From assembly GCF_019429485.1 (NCBI RefSeq), contig NZ_JAHXZN010000009.1:1-64000 (forward strand): a stretch of DNA of 64,000 nt. Reading direction: 5' to 3'. Under the pieces are notes generated by a model that did not search any database, had not been told where the DNA came from, and was given only the letters and a program-made list of their open reading frames with translations. The stretch is from Sphingomonas citri. Lineage in GTDB: Bacteria; Pseudomonadota; Alphaproteobacteria; Sphingomonadales; Sphingomonadaceae. The stretch's first letter is position 1, and each line of letters opens with the position of its first letter. The position numbers and the translations under genes are program-made. This document shows, one piece after another, positions 17,190 through 26,578 of the stretch.

Positions 17190-18137
17190 TCATATCCGCT
17201 TGCCGAACCAATGAGGAGTCACGTCGGCTTCCATCAACTCATCGTCCGTATCGACATGGCCCTCAGGATCGAGGTGGATCAGCACCTCCGTTTTGGGGAA
17301 GGCTCGATGCAGCGTCCGTTCCATGGCCTCAACTAGGTCATGCGCGGCAGCAACCGTCAGGCTTGGGTCAACTTCCATGTGGAACTGCGCGAAATCACGG
17401 GTGCCGGCGTGACGAGTCCGGAAATCATGAATGCCACGAAGCCCCGGCTGCTTTGCGGCAACCTCCAGAAAGGCCGCGCGCTGCTCCTCCGGCCACTCGC
17501 GGTCCATCAGCATGTCGATCGCCTGGCTGGACGCGCGGAAAGCACCGAACGCTAGCCATAATCCGATACCGATGCCGAACACCGGATCGGCACCCTTCAG
17601 CCCGGCATATTGATCCAGCACCAATGCGACGATCACGGCGCCGCTTAGCGTCACGTCAGCCTGATAATGGACGTTGTCGGCAACGATCGCGACTGACCCC
17701 GTTTGCCGGATCACGCTACGTTGATAGGCGAGCAGCACGAGCGTCGCGCCGATCGTTATGACGGACACGAGGATACCGGTTCCGGCTTCCTGTGCCGGCT
17801 CCTGACCGCTGAAAGCCTGCACCGCTCGCCATAGAATCGCCATCGCGGATGCCGCGATGAGGGCGACCTGGAATAGCGCTGCCAGTGCCTCCGCTTTGCC
17901 GTGCCCAAAACGGTGCTCTTGGTCAGCGGGCTCAGCAGCAAGCTTGACCCCGTAGAGCGTCACCAGTGATGCCAGCAGATCGAGGGCGGTATCGGCGAGT
18001 GACCCGAGCATCGACACCGATCCCGTGCGCCAGGCGGCATAGGCTTTAAGCAACAGCAGAAAGCTTGCCATGCTGACGCTGGCCAGCGCAGCACGCGCAG
18101 CCAGCGGAATGATCGTCTTCTTCTCGTTCTGGGTCAT
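17190..18137 (-). CDS. Cation diffusion facilitator (FieF-like)
   Basis: A 315-residue CDF antiporter with six predicted transmembrane segments. Metal-site motifs are visible: SLADTALDLLAS (helix 2, ligand Asp), HRFGHGKAEALAAL at the cytoplasmic loop, and ADNVHYQADVTLSG (helix 5, ligands His/Asp). A C-terminal cytoplasmic domain includes HDFRTRHAG and FHMEVDP. It probably exports Zn, Fe, Co or Cd in exchange for protons. Its ATG overlaps the stop of czcA (ATGA), so it is the last gene of the efflux operon. Confidence 0.9.
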   Translation of the reverse strand: MTQNEKKTIIPLAARAALASVSMASFLLLLKAYAAWRTGSVSMLGSLADTALDLLASLVTLYGVKLAAEPADQEHRFGHGKAEALAALFQVALIAASAMAILWRAVQAFSGQEPAQEAGTGILVSVITIGATLVLLAYQRSVIRQTGSVAIVADNVHYQADVTLSGAVIVALVLDQYAGLKGADPVFGIGIGLWLAFGAFRASSQAIDMLMDREWPEEQRAAFLEVAAKQPGLRGIHDFRTRHAGTRDFAQFHMEVDPSLTVAAAHDLVEAMERTLHRAFPKTEVLIHLDPEGHVDTDDELMEADVTPHWFGKRI

Positions 18138-21100
18138 AGGTGGATTCCCGCAGGCACGATGCCCGGTTCTTCAGCGTCATTCTCAACCGGGCGCCATCCG
18201 CCGAAGCGTGCGTAGAGCGTAGGTAGGACGAACAAGGTCAACAGAGTAGCCGAGATCAGGCCTCCGATCACAACAGTGGCGAGCGGCTTCTGCACCTCGG
18301 CCCCCGCGCCGTGGCCCAGCGCCATCGGTACGAAGCCGAGGCTTGCGACGAGCGCGGTCATGGCAACAGGTCGCAACCGAAGCAACGCCCCCTCGCGGGC
18401 GGCCCGCGCGCGGTCCATTCCGGCCCGCATCAGGTCGTGGATGGATGACACCATAACCAGGCCGTTGAGCACTGCCACACCAGACAGCGCGATGAATCCG
18501 ACTGCGGCAGAGATCGAGAACGGCAGACCGCGAAGTACGAGCGCGAGGATACCGCCGACCAGCGCCAGCGGCACGCCGGTGAAGACCAGAGCCGCGTCGC
18601 GCACCGATCCGAGCGCACCGTAAAGCAGCAGCATGATGACGGCGAAGCATATCGGCACCACGATCGTCAGGCGTGCCCGGGCGCTGGCAAGATTCTCGAA
18701 CTGCCCGCCCCAGGTGAGGTAAGTGCCGGCCGGTAAGGCAACTTGCTGCGCTATCCTGGCCTGCGCCTCCTCGACGACCCCTGCAACGTCTCGCCCACGC
18801 ACATTGGCCTGGACGACGACACGCCGCTTGCCGTTCTCCCGGCTGATCTGGTTCGGCCCATCGCCGAGCCCGATGTCCGCAACGCTGGCGAGCGGCACGA
18901 ACGATCCGCTCGCCGTTGGCACCGGTATCTGCCCAAGGGTCTGCAAATCGGCGCGTGCCGTCTCGCTGAGACGGATCACGACCGGGAAGCGGGCGTCGCC
19001 CTCGAAGATCACGCCGGCCTGCTTGCCACCTACGGTTGCCGCAACGACGTCCTGGACATCGCCGGCAGAAACACCGACCCGCGCCATCGCGTCCCGGTTG
19101 GGACGAATGTCGAGAAGCGGCAGTCCTTCGGTCTGCTCCACCCGGACATCCGCTGCGCCAGGCACCTTGCGCATCGCGTCCGCGATCTGGATCGCGGTCG
19201 CATTCATGCTGGCAAAGTCGTCGCCGAACACCTTGACCGCAATATCGCCGCGCACGCCGGCGACGAGCTCATTGAAGCGCATCTGGATGGGTTGCGTAAT
19301 CTCGTAGCCGTTCCCCGGGATGGTCGAGACCTTCTTCTCGATGCGCTCGACCAGCTCCTCCTTGGGGAGGCTGGGGTCCGGCCATTCCTTGCGAGGTTTC
19401 AGCATCACAAACGTGTCGGTCGCGTTGGGCGGCATCGGATCGCTGGCGATCTCGGACGTGCCCGTCCGCGAGAAGGCATATTGCACTTCGGGCTCACGGC
19501 TGATCGTCTTCTCGACCGCGAACTGCATACGCTGGCTTTGCTCGACCGACGTGCCGGGCGGACGCCAGGCTTGGACGAGGATGTCGCCCTCATCGAGCTG
19601 CGGTAGGAACTCCTGACCCAGCGTCGTGAAAGCGAGTGCCGCCACCAAGACGCCGGCAAGCGCCCCGCCGATGGTGACGCTTGGACGCCGCATGGCGGCG
19701 TCGAGGCTGGGTTCGTAGCGGTGCTTGAGCCAGACGACGATCCGGCTTTCCTTCTCTTCGACCTTGCCGGCGAGGAAGGCGGCGATGGCCGCCGGTACGA
19801 AGGTTAGGGACAGCACGAAGGCGAAGACGAGCGCGATGATGACGGTGAGCGCCATTGGCTCGAACATCTTGCCCTCCACGCCGCTGAAGGTGAGCAGCGG
19901 TGCGTAGACGAGGATGATGATCGCCTGCCCATAGACCGATGGCCGGATCATCTCACGGGCGGACGCCGCCACGATTGAGAGACGCTCCTTGAGTGGGAGT
20001 ACACCCCCGGTTTCGTGCTGGCGCGTGCCGAGGTGGCGCAGTGCGTTTTCGACGATGATGACCGCGCCATCGACGATCAGACCGAAGTCGAGCGCGCCGA
20101 GGCTCATCAGATTGGCCGAGACACCGGCACGCAGCATCCCCGTGGCGGTGAGCAGCATCGTGATCGGGATCACCATCGCGGCGATCAGCGCCGCCCGGAA
20201 ATTGCCGAGCAGCACGAACAGCACCACGATGACCAGCACCGCGCCTTCGGCGAGGTTGCGGGCAACCGTCGCGATCGTGGAGTTCACGAGCTTGGTACGA
20301 TCGAGGACCGGCTTGACCACGACATCGGTCGGCAGCGATCGGCCGATGGCCTGAAGCCGTTCACCGACGTCGGTCGCGACGGTGCGGCTGTTCTCGCCGA
20401 TACGCATCACGGCTGTGCCAACGACGACCTCGTGACCGTTCTCGGATGCCGAGCCGGTGCGGATGCCCTGCCCGGCCTTCACGGTCGCCACCTGATTGAG
20501 CACGATCGGTACGCCCTCGCGGCTCGCGACGACGGTGCGTGACAGCTCATCAGCGGTGCGAACGCGCGCGTCCGAGCGGACGAACAGCCCTTCGCCGTTC
20601 CGATCGACCGTGCCTGCGCCAATGCTGGTGTTGCTGCGCTCGAGCGCGGTAGCGAGGTCCTGGACCGTCAGCTGCATCGATGCCAGGCGTTGGAGGTCGG
20701 GAATGACCAGATATTCGCGGTCGAACCCGCCCAGCGAGTCCACGCCGGCGACACCTTCGGTCCCGCGGAGCTGCGGCGACACGATCCACTCCTGGACGGT
20801 GTGGAGGTAGGTCGCCTTGTCGCGTTCGCTGACGAGGTGTTCGCCTTCGGGAGTGATGTAACTGCCGTCGCGCTGGAGCCCGGGTTCGCCATCCCGATGC
20901 TTCACACGGTTGAGTTCCTGAAACTCGACGGTCCACATGAAGATGTCGCCGAGGCCGGTCGCGATTGGCCCCATCTCGGGCATGACGCCCTGCGGTAGCC
21001 GTTCCTCGGCCATCCGCATCCGTTCGGCGACCTGTTGGCGGGCAAAGTAGATGTCGGTCGCGTCGGTGAAGACGGCAGTGATCTGGGCAAAGCCGTTGCG

Positions 21101-21358
21101 GTTGAGCGACCGGGTATAGGCAAGACCCGGAATACCCTTGAGCGAAGTTTCGATCGTGAACGAGACCTGCCGCTCGATCTGGTCGGGCGACAGCGAGGGT
21201 GCGAGGACGTTCACCTGCACCTGATTGTTGGTGATGTCCGGGACGGCATCGATGGGGAGGCGCTGGAGGGCGAAGACGCCCGCGAGCGCGGCGACAAGGG
21301 TCAGCAGCAGGACCAGCCAGCGCCGCTCGACCGAGAAGGTGACAAGGCGGGAGATCAT
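18134..21358 (-). CDS. czcA: Heavy-metal RND efflux pump (CzcA type)
   Basis: A 1074-residue inner-membrane RND pump of the HME family, full length. The membrane helix 4 signature is DFGLIVDGAVIIVEN with Asp in both key positions, as in divalent-cation pumps of the CzcA/CnrA kind and unlike the CusA Cu/Ag pumps. Both periplasmic halves and 12 helices are present. It pumps Co/Zn/Cd-type cations across the outer membrane with the adaptor and CzcC-like porin encoded just upstream. The chosen ATG (MISRLV) is four bases after the adaptor stop. The exact metals cannot be read from sequence. Confidence 0.92.
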   Translation of the reverse strand: MISRLVTFSVERRWLVLLLTLVAALAGVFALQRLPIDAVPDITNNQVQVNVLAPSLSPDQIERQVSFTIETSLKGIPGLAYTRSLNRNGFAQITAVFTDATDIYFARQQVAERMRMAEERLPQGVMPEMGPIATGLGDIFMWTVEFQELNRVKHRDGEPGLQRDGSYITPEGEHLVSERDKATYLHTVQEWIVSPQLRGTEGVAGVDSLGGFDREYLVIPDLQRLASMQLTVQDLATALERSNTSIGAGTVDRNGEGLFVRSDARVRTADELSRTVVASREGVPIVLNQVATVKAGQGIRTGSASENGHEVVVGTAVMRIGENSRTVATDVGERLQAIGRSLPTDVVVKPVLDRTKLVNSTIATVARNLAEGAVLVIVVLFVLLGNFRAALIAAMVIPITMLLTATGMLRAGVSANLMSLGALDFGLIVDGAVIIVENALRHLGTRQHETGGVLPLKERLSIVAASAREMIRPSVYGQAIIILVYAPLLTFSGVEGKMFEPMALTVIIALVFAFVLSLTFVPAAIAAFLAGKVEEKESRIVVWLKHRYEPSLDAAMRRPSVTIGGALAGVLVAALAFTTLGQEFLPQLDEGDILVQAWRPPGTSVEQSQRMQFAVEKTISREPEVQYAFSRTGTSEIASDPMPPNATDTFVMLKPRKEWPDPSLPKEELVERIEKKVSTIPGNGYEITQPIQMRFNELVAGVRGDIAVKVFGDDFASMNATAIQIADAMRKVPGAADVRVEQTEGLPLLDIRPNRDAMARVGVSAGDVQDVVAATVGGKQAGVIFEGDARFPVVIRLSETARADLQTLGQIPVPTASGSFVPLASVADIGLGDGPNQISRENGKRRVVVQANVRGRDVAGVVEEAQARIAQQVALPAGTYLTWGGQFENLASARARLTIVVPICFAVIMLLLYGALGSVRDAALVFTGVPLALVGGILALVLRGLPFSISAAVGFIALSGVAVLNGLVMVSSIHDLMRAGMDRARAAREGALLRLRPVAMTALVASLGFVPMALGHGAGAEVQKPLATVVIGGLISATLLTLFVLPTLYARFGGWRPVENDAEEPGIVPAGIHL

Positions 21359-21362
21359 GGGC

Positions 21363-22526
21363 TCAGTCCATGTCCATCCCGCCACCCTTGCCGAGTTCGG
21401 CTTTGAGGGTGAACGAGTTCGTCGTGGCGATCCGCTCCTGGCCGTTGAGGCCGGAGCTGATGATGACCTGATCGCCGTTGCGGCGACCGGCCGTGACTGG
21501 GGTCGCGTGGAAGCCGGTCGGGGTGCGGACGAAGACGACGGTGCGGTTCTCGATGCTTTGCACTGCCGTGGAGGGGACCGAGACGCTACGATCGCCGTTG
21601 GCGGGCAGCATGAAGCTCGCCGTCACCGGCTCGCCCACCCGCCAGGTGTTCCCCGCATTGTCGAGCGTGGCGATGACAGGCACGAGGCGCGTGCTGTCAT
21701 CGAGCGCCGGGGACACGAACGACACCCGTCCTTCCTGTCTACGACCGGCTGCGGTTACCTCGACCCGCGTACCCGGCCGAATACGGCCTGCATCCGCGGG
21801 CGAGACCGAGGCGGTGATCGTCACCCGCGAGAGGTTCGCGACCCGGTAGAGTTCGGCGTTCGCATCGACGGTCTGGCCGAGGACGGCCGGACGGGCGATT
21901 ACCTGACCTGAGATCGGCGAGCGCATGGCGATGCGGTTGAGGGCACCACCACCGCCCCCCGTGGCACCGAGCTGCTGCTGCGCGAGACGCAGCGCGATTC
22001 CCGCCTCCGTCGCCGCGGTCCGCGCAGCCACCAGGTCCTGTTCGGGCGAGACACGCTCGGCAAACAGCCGCTGTTCGCGCCGTAGGTTCGACTGCGCCAA
22101 TGCGGCGCGGGCGCGAGCGGCCTCGACTTCCGCCTTCAGCGAAGCGGCCTCGCGGCTCTCGATCACCGCCAGCGGGTCACCCTGCCGGACAGGCTGGCCG
22201 AGGTTGCGCGTGAGCGCGACCAAGCGACCGCCGATGGTCGCGGAGACGACTTGGACGCCTTGGGAATCGCCCTGGACGAGCGCGGGCAACTCGATGGCGC
22301 CGGCGACCCCGCCCACGGTCGGGCGGGCGACCTCAATGCCGGCATCGGCGATCTGCCGAGCCGTGAGCGTCACCGCATCCTTATCCGCCTTCTTCTCGGC
22401 CCCTTCACCCTTCTCCATGCCCTCCATACCGGCCATGTCGTCGGTCTTCTTTTCGGCCCCGCCGCACGCAACGAGCGCCAGCGGAAGCAAAGCGGACAGC
22501 ATGGTCCGCGCGTGCTTGGTTTTCAT
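21363..22526 (-). CDS. czcB: Efflux adaptor (membrane fusion protein, CzcB type)
   Basis: A 387-residue lipoprotein adaptor (lipobox LVACGG). A short Met/Glu/Lys-rich linker (DDMAGMEGMEKGEG) comes first, possibly metal-binding. It is followed by the lipoyl/barrel-sandwich halves, an alpha-hairpin (residues ~125-180), and the beta-barrel and membrane-proximal domains (RPGTRVEVTAAGRR, PSTAVQSIENRTVVFV). It bridges CzcA and CzcC. Start and stop overlap or nearly touch both neighbours, so the three subunits are translated together. Confidence 0.9.
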   Translation of the reverse strand: MKTKHARTMLSALLPLALVACGGAEKKTDDMAGMEGMEKGEGAEKKADKDAVTLTARQIADAGIEVARPTVGGVAGAIELPALVQGDSQGVQVVSATIGGRLVALTRNLGQPVRQGDPLAVIESREAASLKAEVEAARARAALAQSNLRREQRLFAERVSPEQDLVAARTAATEAGIALRLAQQQLGATGGGGGALNRIAMRSPISGQVIARPAVLGQTVDANAELYRVANLSRVTITASVSPADAGRIRPGTRVEVTAAGRRQEGRVSFVSPALDDSTRLVPVIATLDNAGNTWRVGEPVTASFMLPANGDRSVSVPSTAVQSIENRTVVFVRTPTGFHATPVTAGRRNGDQVIISSGLNGQERIATTNSFTLKAELGKGGGMDMD

Positions 22527-23785
22527 CGTGCGTCCTTCGCATCGGTAGGCGCCGGGGCGGCGAGCCGTTCCAGCCGGGCTTGTGCGTCATGATAGGCGGC
22601 CAGCGCGTCGATCGCGGCCGCACGGGTGTCAGCGAGTGTGCGCTCAGCCTCCAGGAGATCCAACTGTCCGAACTTGCCCTCGCGGTAGCCGATACGCGCG
22701 ATCCGGGCGGCTTCCTGCGCCGCGGCAAGCGTCGGTCCGGTCGCATTACGGGCGGTCGTCGCTGCATTCGCAACGTCGCCCTGTGCCGAAGCGATGGCCT
22801 GTTCCGCATCGAGCAGCGCGAGGCGGCGCTGCGCGTCCGCCTGAGTTCGTTGGGCAGAAGCCAGATCGACGGCCGCGCGGCCATTGTTGAAGAGCGGCAG
22901 CGGCACTGACAGGCCAACCACGGCAGCCGTATCGTTGGTCATCGCAAGCCTGCGTGCGGACGCGCTGATCGTCACGTCCGGAACCCGCTGGCTTCGGGCA
23001 AGGCGGACCTGCGCCGTCGCCGTGGTGAGATCGGCCTGAACCGCCGCGGCCGTCAGCGTGCCTTCACTGCGCACCGGCAACCGTGGCCCTGCGCCTTCGA
23101 TACGGGCGAACCAGGCTGTATCCAGCGAGCTGGCGCCGCGCCCGATCAGCCGGGCAAGATTGCCGAGCGCCACTTGGGCGGATCGCTCCGCGCGCTCGGC
23201 CGCCCCTTCCGCATTCAGCCGAGCTACGTCAGCGCGCTGCTCTTCGAGCGGTGAGGCGCGGCCGGCTGCAACGCGGACCCGTGCTGCACGCAGTACCTCG
23301 TTTGCGATCCCGACCTGTTCGCGGGCGGTGACTACCCTGCGTTGCGACGCCGCTGCATCATTATAGGCCTGCGTGACCCGCAACCGGAGATCGGCCTGAA
23401 TGATCGCCGCTTCGAGCGAAGCGCGGTCGAGTTGCGCATTGGCGACCGCGACGCGCGCCGACCGCTTGCCGCCGAGTTCGAGTGGCAAGGATACGCCGAC
23501 CGTCGTTTCGGCCGAGCGCAGTCCCTTGTAGATACCGGTGCCGGCGACGTTCTCGCTCATCGTGTCGAGCGACGGATTAGGCCGCAATCCGGCGATCGAG
23601 CGTTGCGCTTGTGCCGCCTGAATGCCCGATCGGGAGACCTCGACCGCCGGCGATATCGCGCCGGCCGCGGTAAGTGCTTCATCAAGGGTCAGCGGCGGTG
23701 CCGACACCTCCGTGTCCTGTGCCTGTGCCGAGTTGCTCGACGCACAGGCTGTCGCGACCAGCACGGCCGCTATCATGCGCTTCAT
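22523..23785 (-). CDS. czcC: Outer-membrane efflux protein (CzcC type, TolC family)
   Basis: A 420-residue protein with a signal peptide (MKRMIAAVLVATACASSNSAQAQ). Two TolC-family repeats are rich in helices, with RPNPSLD, GVSLPLELGGKR in the first and VGLSVPLPLFNNGRA in the second, at the expected spacing. It forms the outer-membrane channel of the tripartite pump. Its stop overlaps the czcB start (ATGA). A CxxS pair near the signal end is not a clear lipobox. Confidence 0.9.
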   Translation of the reverse strand: MKRMIAAVLVATACASSNSAQAQDTEVSAPPLTLDEALTAAGAISPAVEVSRSGIQAAQAQRSIAGLRPNPSLDTMSENVAGTGIYKGLRSAETTVGVSLPLELGGKRSARVAVANAQLDRASLEAAIIQADLRLRVTQAYNDAAASQRRVVTAREQVGIANEVLRAARVRVAAGRASPLEEQRADVARLNAEGAAERAERSAQVALGNLARLIGRGASSLDTAWFARIEGAGPRLPVRSEGTLTAAAVQADLTTATAQVRLARSQRVPDVTISASARRLAMTNDTAAVVGLSVPLPLFNNGRAAVDLASAQRTQADAQRRLALLDAEQAIASAQGDVANAATTARNATGPTLAAAQEAARIARIGYREGKFGQLDLLEAERTLADTRAAAIDALAAYHDAQARLERLAAPAPTDAKDAR

Positions 23786-23839
23786 TGTAGATGCTCCTGA
23801 CGAACCAGTCTCAGGCGCCGGGAGGCGCCCAGTGCGTCG

Positions 23840-24172
23840 TCAGGCCTGTGGCGGTCGAAGCGCCGGGTCGCTCTGATGCGCAAGCCAGAGCGGAACCTTG
23901 TGGCTCGCAAATTCGGCCCAGTTGTCGATCAGAGCGACGTCGACACTATGCTCAGCCGGTGCAGCGACATGGTGGCCGTGACAGACGGTGTGATGGTGAG
24001 GATAGCCCTTGTCCGCATCGGCGGGCACCTCGTCGCAGTCGCCAGCCATGTGCATGATCGTATTGACCTGAGAGGTCTCGACGCACCCGACGCTTTCCGT
24101 AGCCTGCGCCATGCCCGCCCAGCCGGTCAGGACCAGCATCAGACAGGCGAGAAAGGGCAGCAGCTTGCGCAT
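23840..24172 (-). CDS. Small His-rich periplasmic protein (CzcI-like position)
   Basis: A 110-residue protein with a signal peptide (MRKLLPFLACLMLVLTGWAGMAQA). The mature part carries three cysteines (VGCVET, GDCDEV, TVCHGHH) and a His cluster (YPHHHTVCHGHHV) suited to binding soft or divalent metals. It is the first gene of the czc operon, the place held by czcI in Cupriavidus; homology to CzcI is not proven. AAGGAG seven bases before the ATG sets the start. Confidence 0.65.
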   Translation of the reverse strand: MRKLLPFLACLMLVLTGWAGMAQATESVGCVETSQVNTIMHMAGDCDEVPADADKGYPHHHTVCHGHHVAAPAEHSVDVALIDNWAEFASHKVPLWLAHQSDPALRPPQA

Positions 24173-24252
24173 GAGCTTGCTCCTTATCATTCCATGAGCA
24201 CTGCGTAACCCGCGATCATCGGACGCTACCGAGCTAGCGTTGCTTTCGACCT

Positions 24253-24885
24253 TCATGAGCGGCCACCCAATTCTGCCAACGCACCTCGGGTGATCTCCCA
24301 AGCGGAGTGCAGGAACAGGATCGCGATGACGCCGGCGACCGCGAGGTCGGGCCATGCCTTTCTGGTCCACGCCACCAGGCCGGCGGCAATGATGACGGCG
24401 ATGTTGGCGAGCGCATCGTTCCGGCTGAACAGCCAGATAGCCCGTACATTGGCATCGCCTTCACGAAACCGCGACAGGACGAGCGCCGCACTGACGTTGA
24501 CGATAAGGGCAACGATCCCGATGCCGCCCATCAGATCGGCGACGGGTGCCACGGCGTTCATCGCGCGCCAGATGGCAAAGCCGATGACACCCAGCCCCAA
24601 TGTTCCGAGGAACAAGCCTTGGGCAAGAGCGACCCTTGAGCGGGCTGCCGCAGCCCAGCCCAGCGCGATGAGGCCGAACAACGAGATGGCGCCGTCGCCG
24701 ATGAAGTCGAGGGCATCGGCCTTGAGCGCCTGACTGTCGGCGATGAACCCACCGACGATTTCGATCAGCCCGAAGCCGAGGTTCAGGAGTACGACGATCC
24801 ATAGGGCACGACGATAGGCAGGGTCGCGCTCCGCACGTTTCGTATCGCCCGTGCAGCCGCACGTAGAGGATTCGCTTGCGCTCAT
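24253..24885 (-). CDS. Cation transporter, CDF-like, MerR-linked
   Basis: A 210-residue membrane protein with six hydrophobic segments. A Cys-rich start (STCGCTGD) is followed by the CDF-type helix 2 (SQALKADALDFIGDGAISLFG, with Asp residues in the metal-site positions) and helix 5 (SRNDALANIAVIIAAG). There is no long C-terminal domain, so it belongs to the short CDF-like group. The divergent MerR gene and the dyad between them indicate metal-induced expression. GGAG before the ATG fixes the start. Confidence 0.85.
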   Translation of the reverse strand: MSASESSTCGCTGDTKRAERDPAYRRALWIVVLLNLGFGLIEIVGGFIADSQALKADALDFIGDGAISLFGLIALGWAAAARSRVALAQGLFLGTLGLGVIGFAIWRAMNAVAPVADLMGGIGIVALIVNVSAALVLSRFREGDANVRAIWLFSRNDALANIAVIIAAGLVAWTRKAWPDLAVAGVIAILFLHSAWEITRGALAELGGRS

Positions 24886-24901
24886 CCCGCTCCGTTACGA
24901 T

Positions 24902-24916
24902 CTACAGTCACTGTAG
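24902..24916 (-). promoter_or_regulatory. MerR-type operator/promoter for the CDF-like gene
   Basis: A perfect dyad, CTACAGT-C-ACTGTAG, lies between the CDF-like and merR-type genes. On the minus strand it falls between TTGCTC (-35-like) and TAACGG (-10-like) with a 19-base gap. This is the lengthened spacer that MerR activators untwist. The CDF ATG is only a few bases downstream of the -10. Confidence 0.75.
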
Positions 24917-24952
24917 GAGCAACCGGAAAATCGCGAGGATCGCAAGGTGTTG

Positions 24953-25366
24953 ATGATTGGCGACATAGCGAAAAGGACCGGGACCAAGGTCAACACGATC
25001 CGCTTCTATGAAGACATCGGCCTGATGCCGGAGGCTGCGCGCACGGCAGGTGGGCGCCGCACCTACGGTGATGCGGAGGTTCGCCAGCTCGCCTTTATCC
25101 GGCATGCCCGTGATCTGGGGTTCTCGACCGACGAAATTCGATCCCTGATCGCCTTGTCGGCCAACCCCGATCAGGATTGTAAGGAAGCAGGCTCGCTCGC
25201 CCGCCGGCACCTTGCGAGCGTGGAAGACCGCATTGGCCGCCTGATGGCGCTCAGGGACGCGTTGGCGGCTGCGACACGGGATTGTGAGGGCGGCAGGATC
25301 GCGGATTGCCGGGTTATGGAAGCGATCACGTCGCCGCCCGATTTGGCCGGCGGAAGGCGGGTCTAG
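24953..25366 (+). CDS. MerR-family metal-responsive regulator
   Basis: A 137-residue MerR protein. The N-terminal winged HTH reads IGDIAKRTGTKVNTIRFYEDIGLM, followed by RRTYGDAEVRQLAFIRHARDLGFS and a dimer helix. The C-terminal cysteines (NPDQDCKEAG, RDCEGG, ADCRVM) fit a CadR/ZntR/PbrR-like sensor of divalent metals. I take the ATG at 24953; GTG 24947 and TTG 24950 are in-frame alternatives. It probably controls the divergent transporter through the dyad at 24902-24916. Confidence 0.85.
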   Translation: MIGDIAKRTGTKVNTIRFYEDIGLMPEAARTAGGRRTYGDAEVRQLAFIRHARDLGFSTDEIRSLIALSANPDQDCKEAGSLARRHLASVEDRIGRLMALRDALAAATRDCEGGRIADCRVMEAITSPPDLAGGRRV

Positions 25367-25397
25367 GCTGCATGTACGCAACTCTTGGCGAAGCCCG

Positions 25398-26144
25398 TCA
25401 GGATTGCGGCACTGTCGCGATGCTGGAAAGGTCCTTAGCGGTGTCGATCGGCACCCCGACTTCCTTGCGCTCCGAATAGCGATCTACGAGTTGGGCAGTG
25501 TGCGGGCGCAGCAGCACCGTGAAGCGCACGAGCTCCTCCATCACGTCCACGATCCGGTCATAGTAGCTGGACGGCTTCATGCGCCCGGCGTCATCGAACT
25601 CGTTGAACGCCTTGGCGACGCTCGACTGGTTCGGGATCGTCACCATACGCATCCAGCGACCCAGCACGCGGAGCGTATTGACGCTGTTGAACGACTGCGA
25701 GCCGGCCGACACCTGCATCACCGCCAGCGTACGGCCCTGCGTTGGGCGCATCCCGCCCATCGCCAGCGGCAGATGATCGATCTGCAGCTTCATGATGCCA
25801 GTGATCTGGCCGTGGCGCTCAGGGCTGCACCACACCTGACCCTCCGACCATAGAGACAGCTCGCGCAACTCGTGGACAGCCGGATGGTCGTCGCCGGCAT
25901 GTTGGTCGGGTAGCGGTAGGGTCGATGGATCGAAGATGCGCGTCTCGCAGCCGAAGAACCGGAGCAGGCGCGCCGCTTCCTCGACGCACAGCCTGGAGAA
26001 GGACCGTTCACGCAGCGAACCATAGAGCAGAAGGATACGCGGCGCGGAATCGAGCGGGCCAAGCCCCAGCGCCGGCCGCTGTATGACATAGGCGGGATCG
26101 AGCGCCGGCAGGGTATCGGGATCGGCGAGTGTGCGGAGCGGCAT
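25398..26144 (-). CDS. arsH: ArsH NADPH-dependent FMN oxidoreductase
   Basis: A 248-residue flavodoxin-like protein. The FMN-binding loop [11 protein letters not shown] is the ArsH signature. [17 protein letters not shown], a Gly-rich [13 protein letters not shown] and [14 protein letters not shown] follow. ArsH oxidises trivalent organoarsenicals such as MAs(III) to the less toxic pentavalent form using NADPH and FMN. The start codon shares one base with the stop of arsN2 (TGATG), so it is coupled and last in the ars operon. Confidence 0.93.
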   Translation of the reverse strand: MPLRTLADPDTLPALDPAYVIQRPALGLGPLDSAPRILLLYGSLRERSFSRLCVEEAARLLRFFGCETRIFDPSTLPLPDQHAGDDHPAVHELRELSLWSEGQVWCSPERHGQITGIMKLQIDHLPLAMGGMRPTQGRTLAVMQVSAGSQSFNSVNTLRVLGRWMRMVTIPNQSSVAKAFNEFDDAGRMKPSSYYDRIVDVMEELVRFTVLLRPHTAQLVDRYSERKEVGVPIDTAKDLSSIATVPQS

Positions 26145-26578
26145 CAGAGAGCTTTCACGAGATAGACGGCCGACGCCGGGCATAGCGCGGTAAACTCGCG
26201 CGATCGGGCGATGGCCGGGGGAGCCGCGCCGCGATCGGCGTGGGCATAGCCGAGCGTCCGGAAGAACGGCGCGGCCGTCGTCGTCAGGAGGTGGAGGCGA
26301 CGTACCCCAAGGGTGTGCGCCTGTCGTTCGAGGGTGGTGACCAGTGCCCGGCCCAGGCCATGCCCGCGGCGATCGGCGAGGACGACGATCGAGCGGAGCA
26401 GGCGGTCGGCCCCTTCGCCCTCCAGCCCGCCATAGCCGACGAGGCTATCGGCCTCGACCCGGAAGAACAGGCGGTCAGGTTCGGCGAGGTCGGCGCTCGG
26501 CAGGCTCGCGGCGTCGAGAAACCATGCCAGCTCGGCCAGCTCGGCAGGTTCGAGCGTAGTGATGGTCAATGCCGTCAC
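26144..26578 (-). CDS. arsN2: GNAT N-acetyltransferase ArsN2
   Basis: A 144-residue GNAT enzyme starting at GTG, which overlaps the arsB stop (GTGA). The acetyl-CoA loop is [15 protein letters not shown] (Q/RxxGxG/A), preceded by [11 protein letters not shown] and followed by [18 protein letters not shown], typical of GNATs. In this operon setting it matches the ArsN2 group, which acetylates an arsenic-related compound; the related ArsN1 acetylates arsinothricin. The substrate here is inferred. Confidence 0.85.
   Translation of the reverse strand: MTALTITTLEPAELAELAWFLDAASLPSADLAEPDRLFFRVEADSLVGYGGLEGEGADRLLRSIVVLADRRGHGLGRALVTTLERQAHTLGVRRLHLLTTTAAPFFRTLGYAHADRGAAPPAIARSREFTALCPASAVYLVKAL

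Noticed and set aside
18134-21358. Assigning the RND pump as a copper/silver CusA
   Set aside because: The helix 4 motif DFGLIVDGAVIIVEN matches divalent-cation pumps, and no CusF-like gene is nearby.
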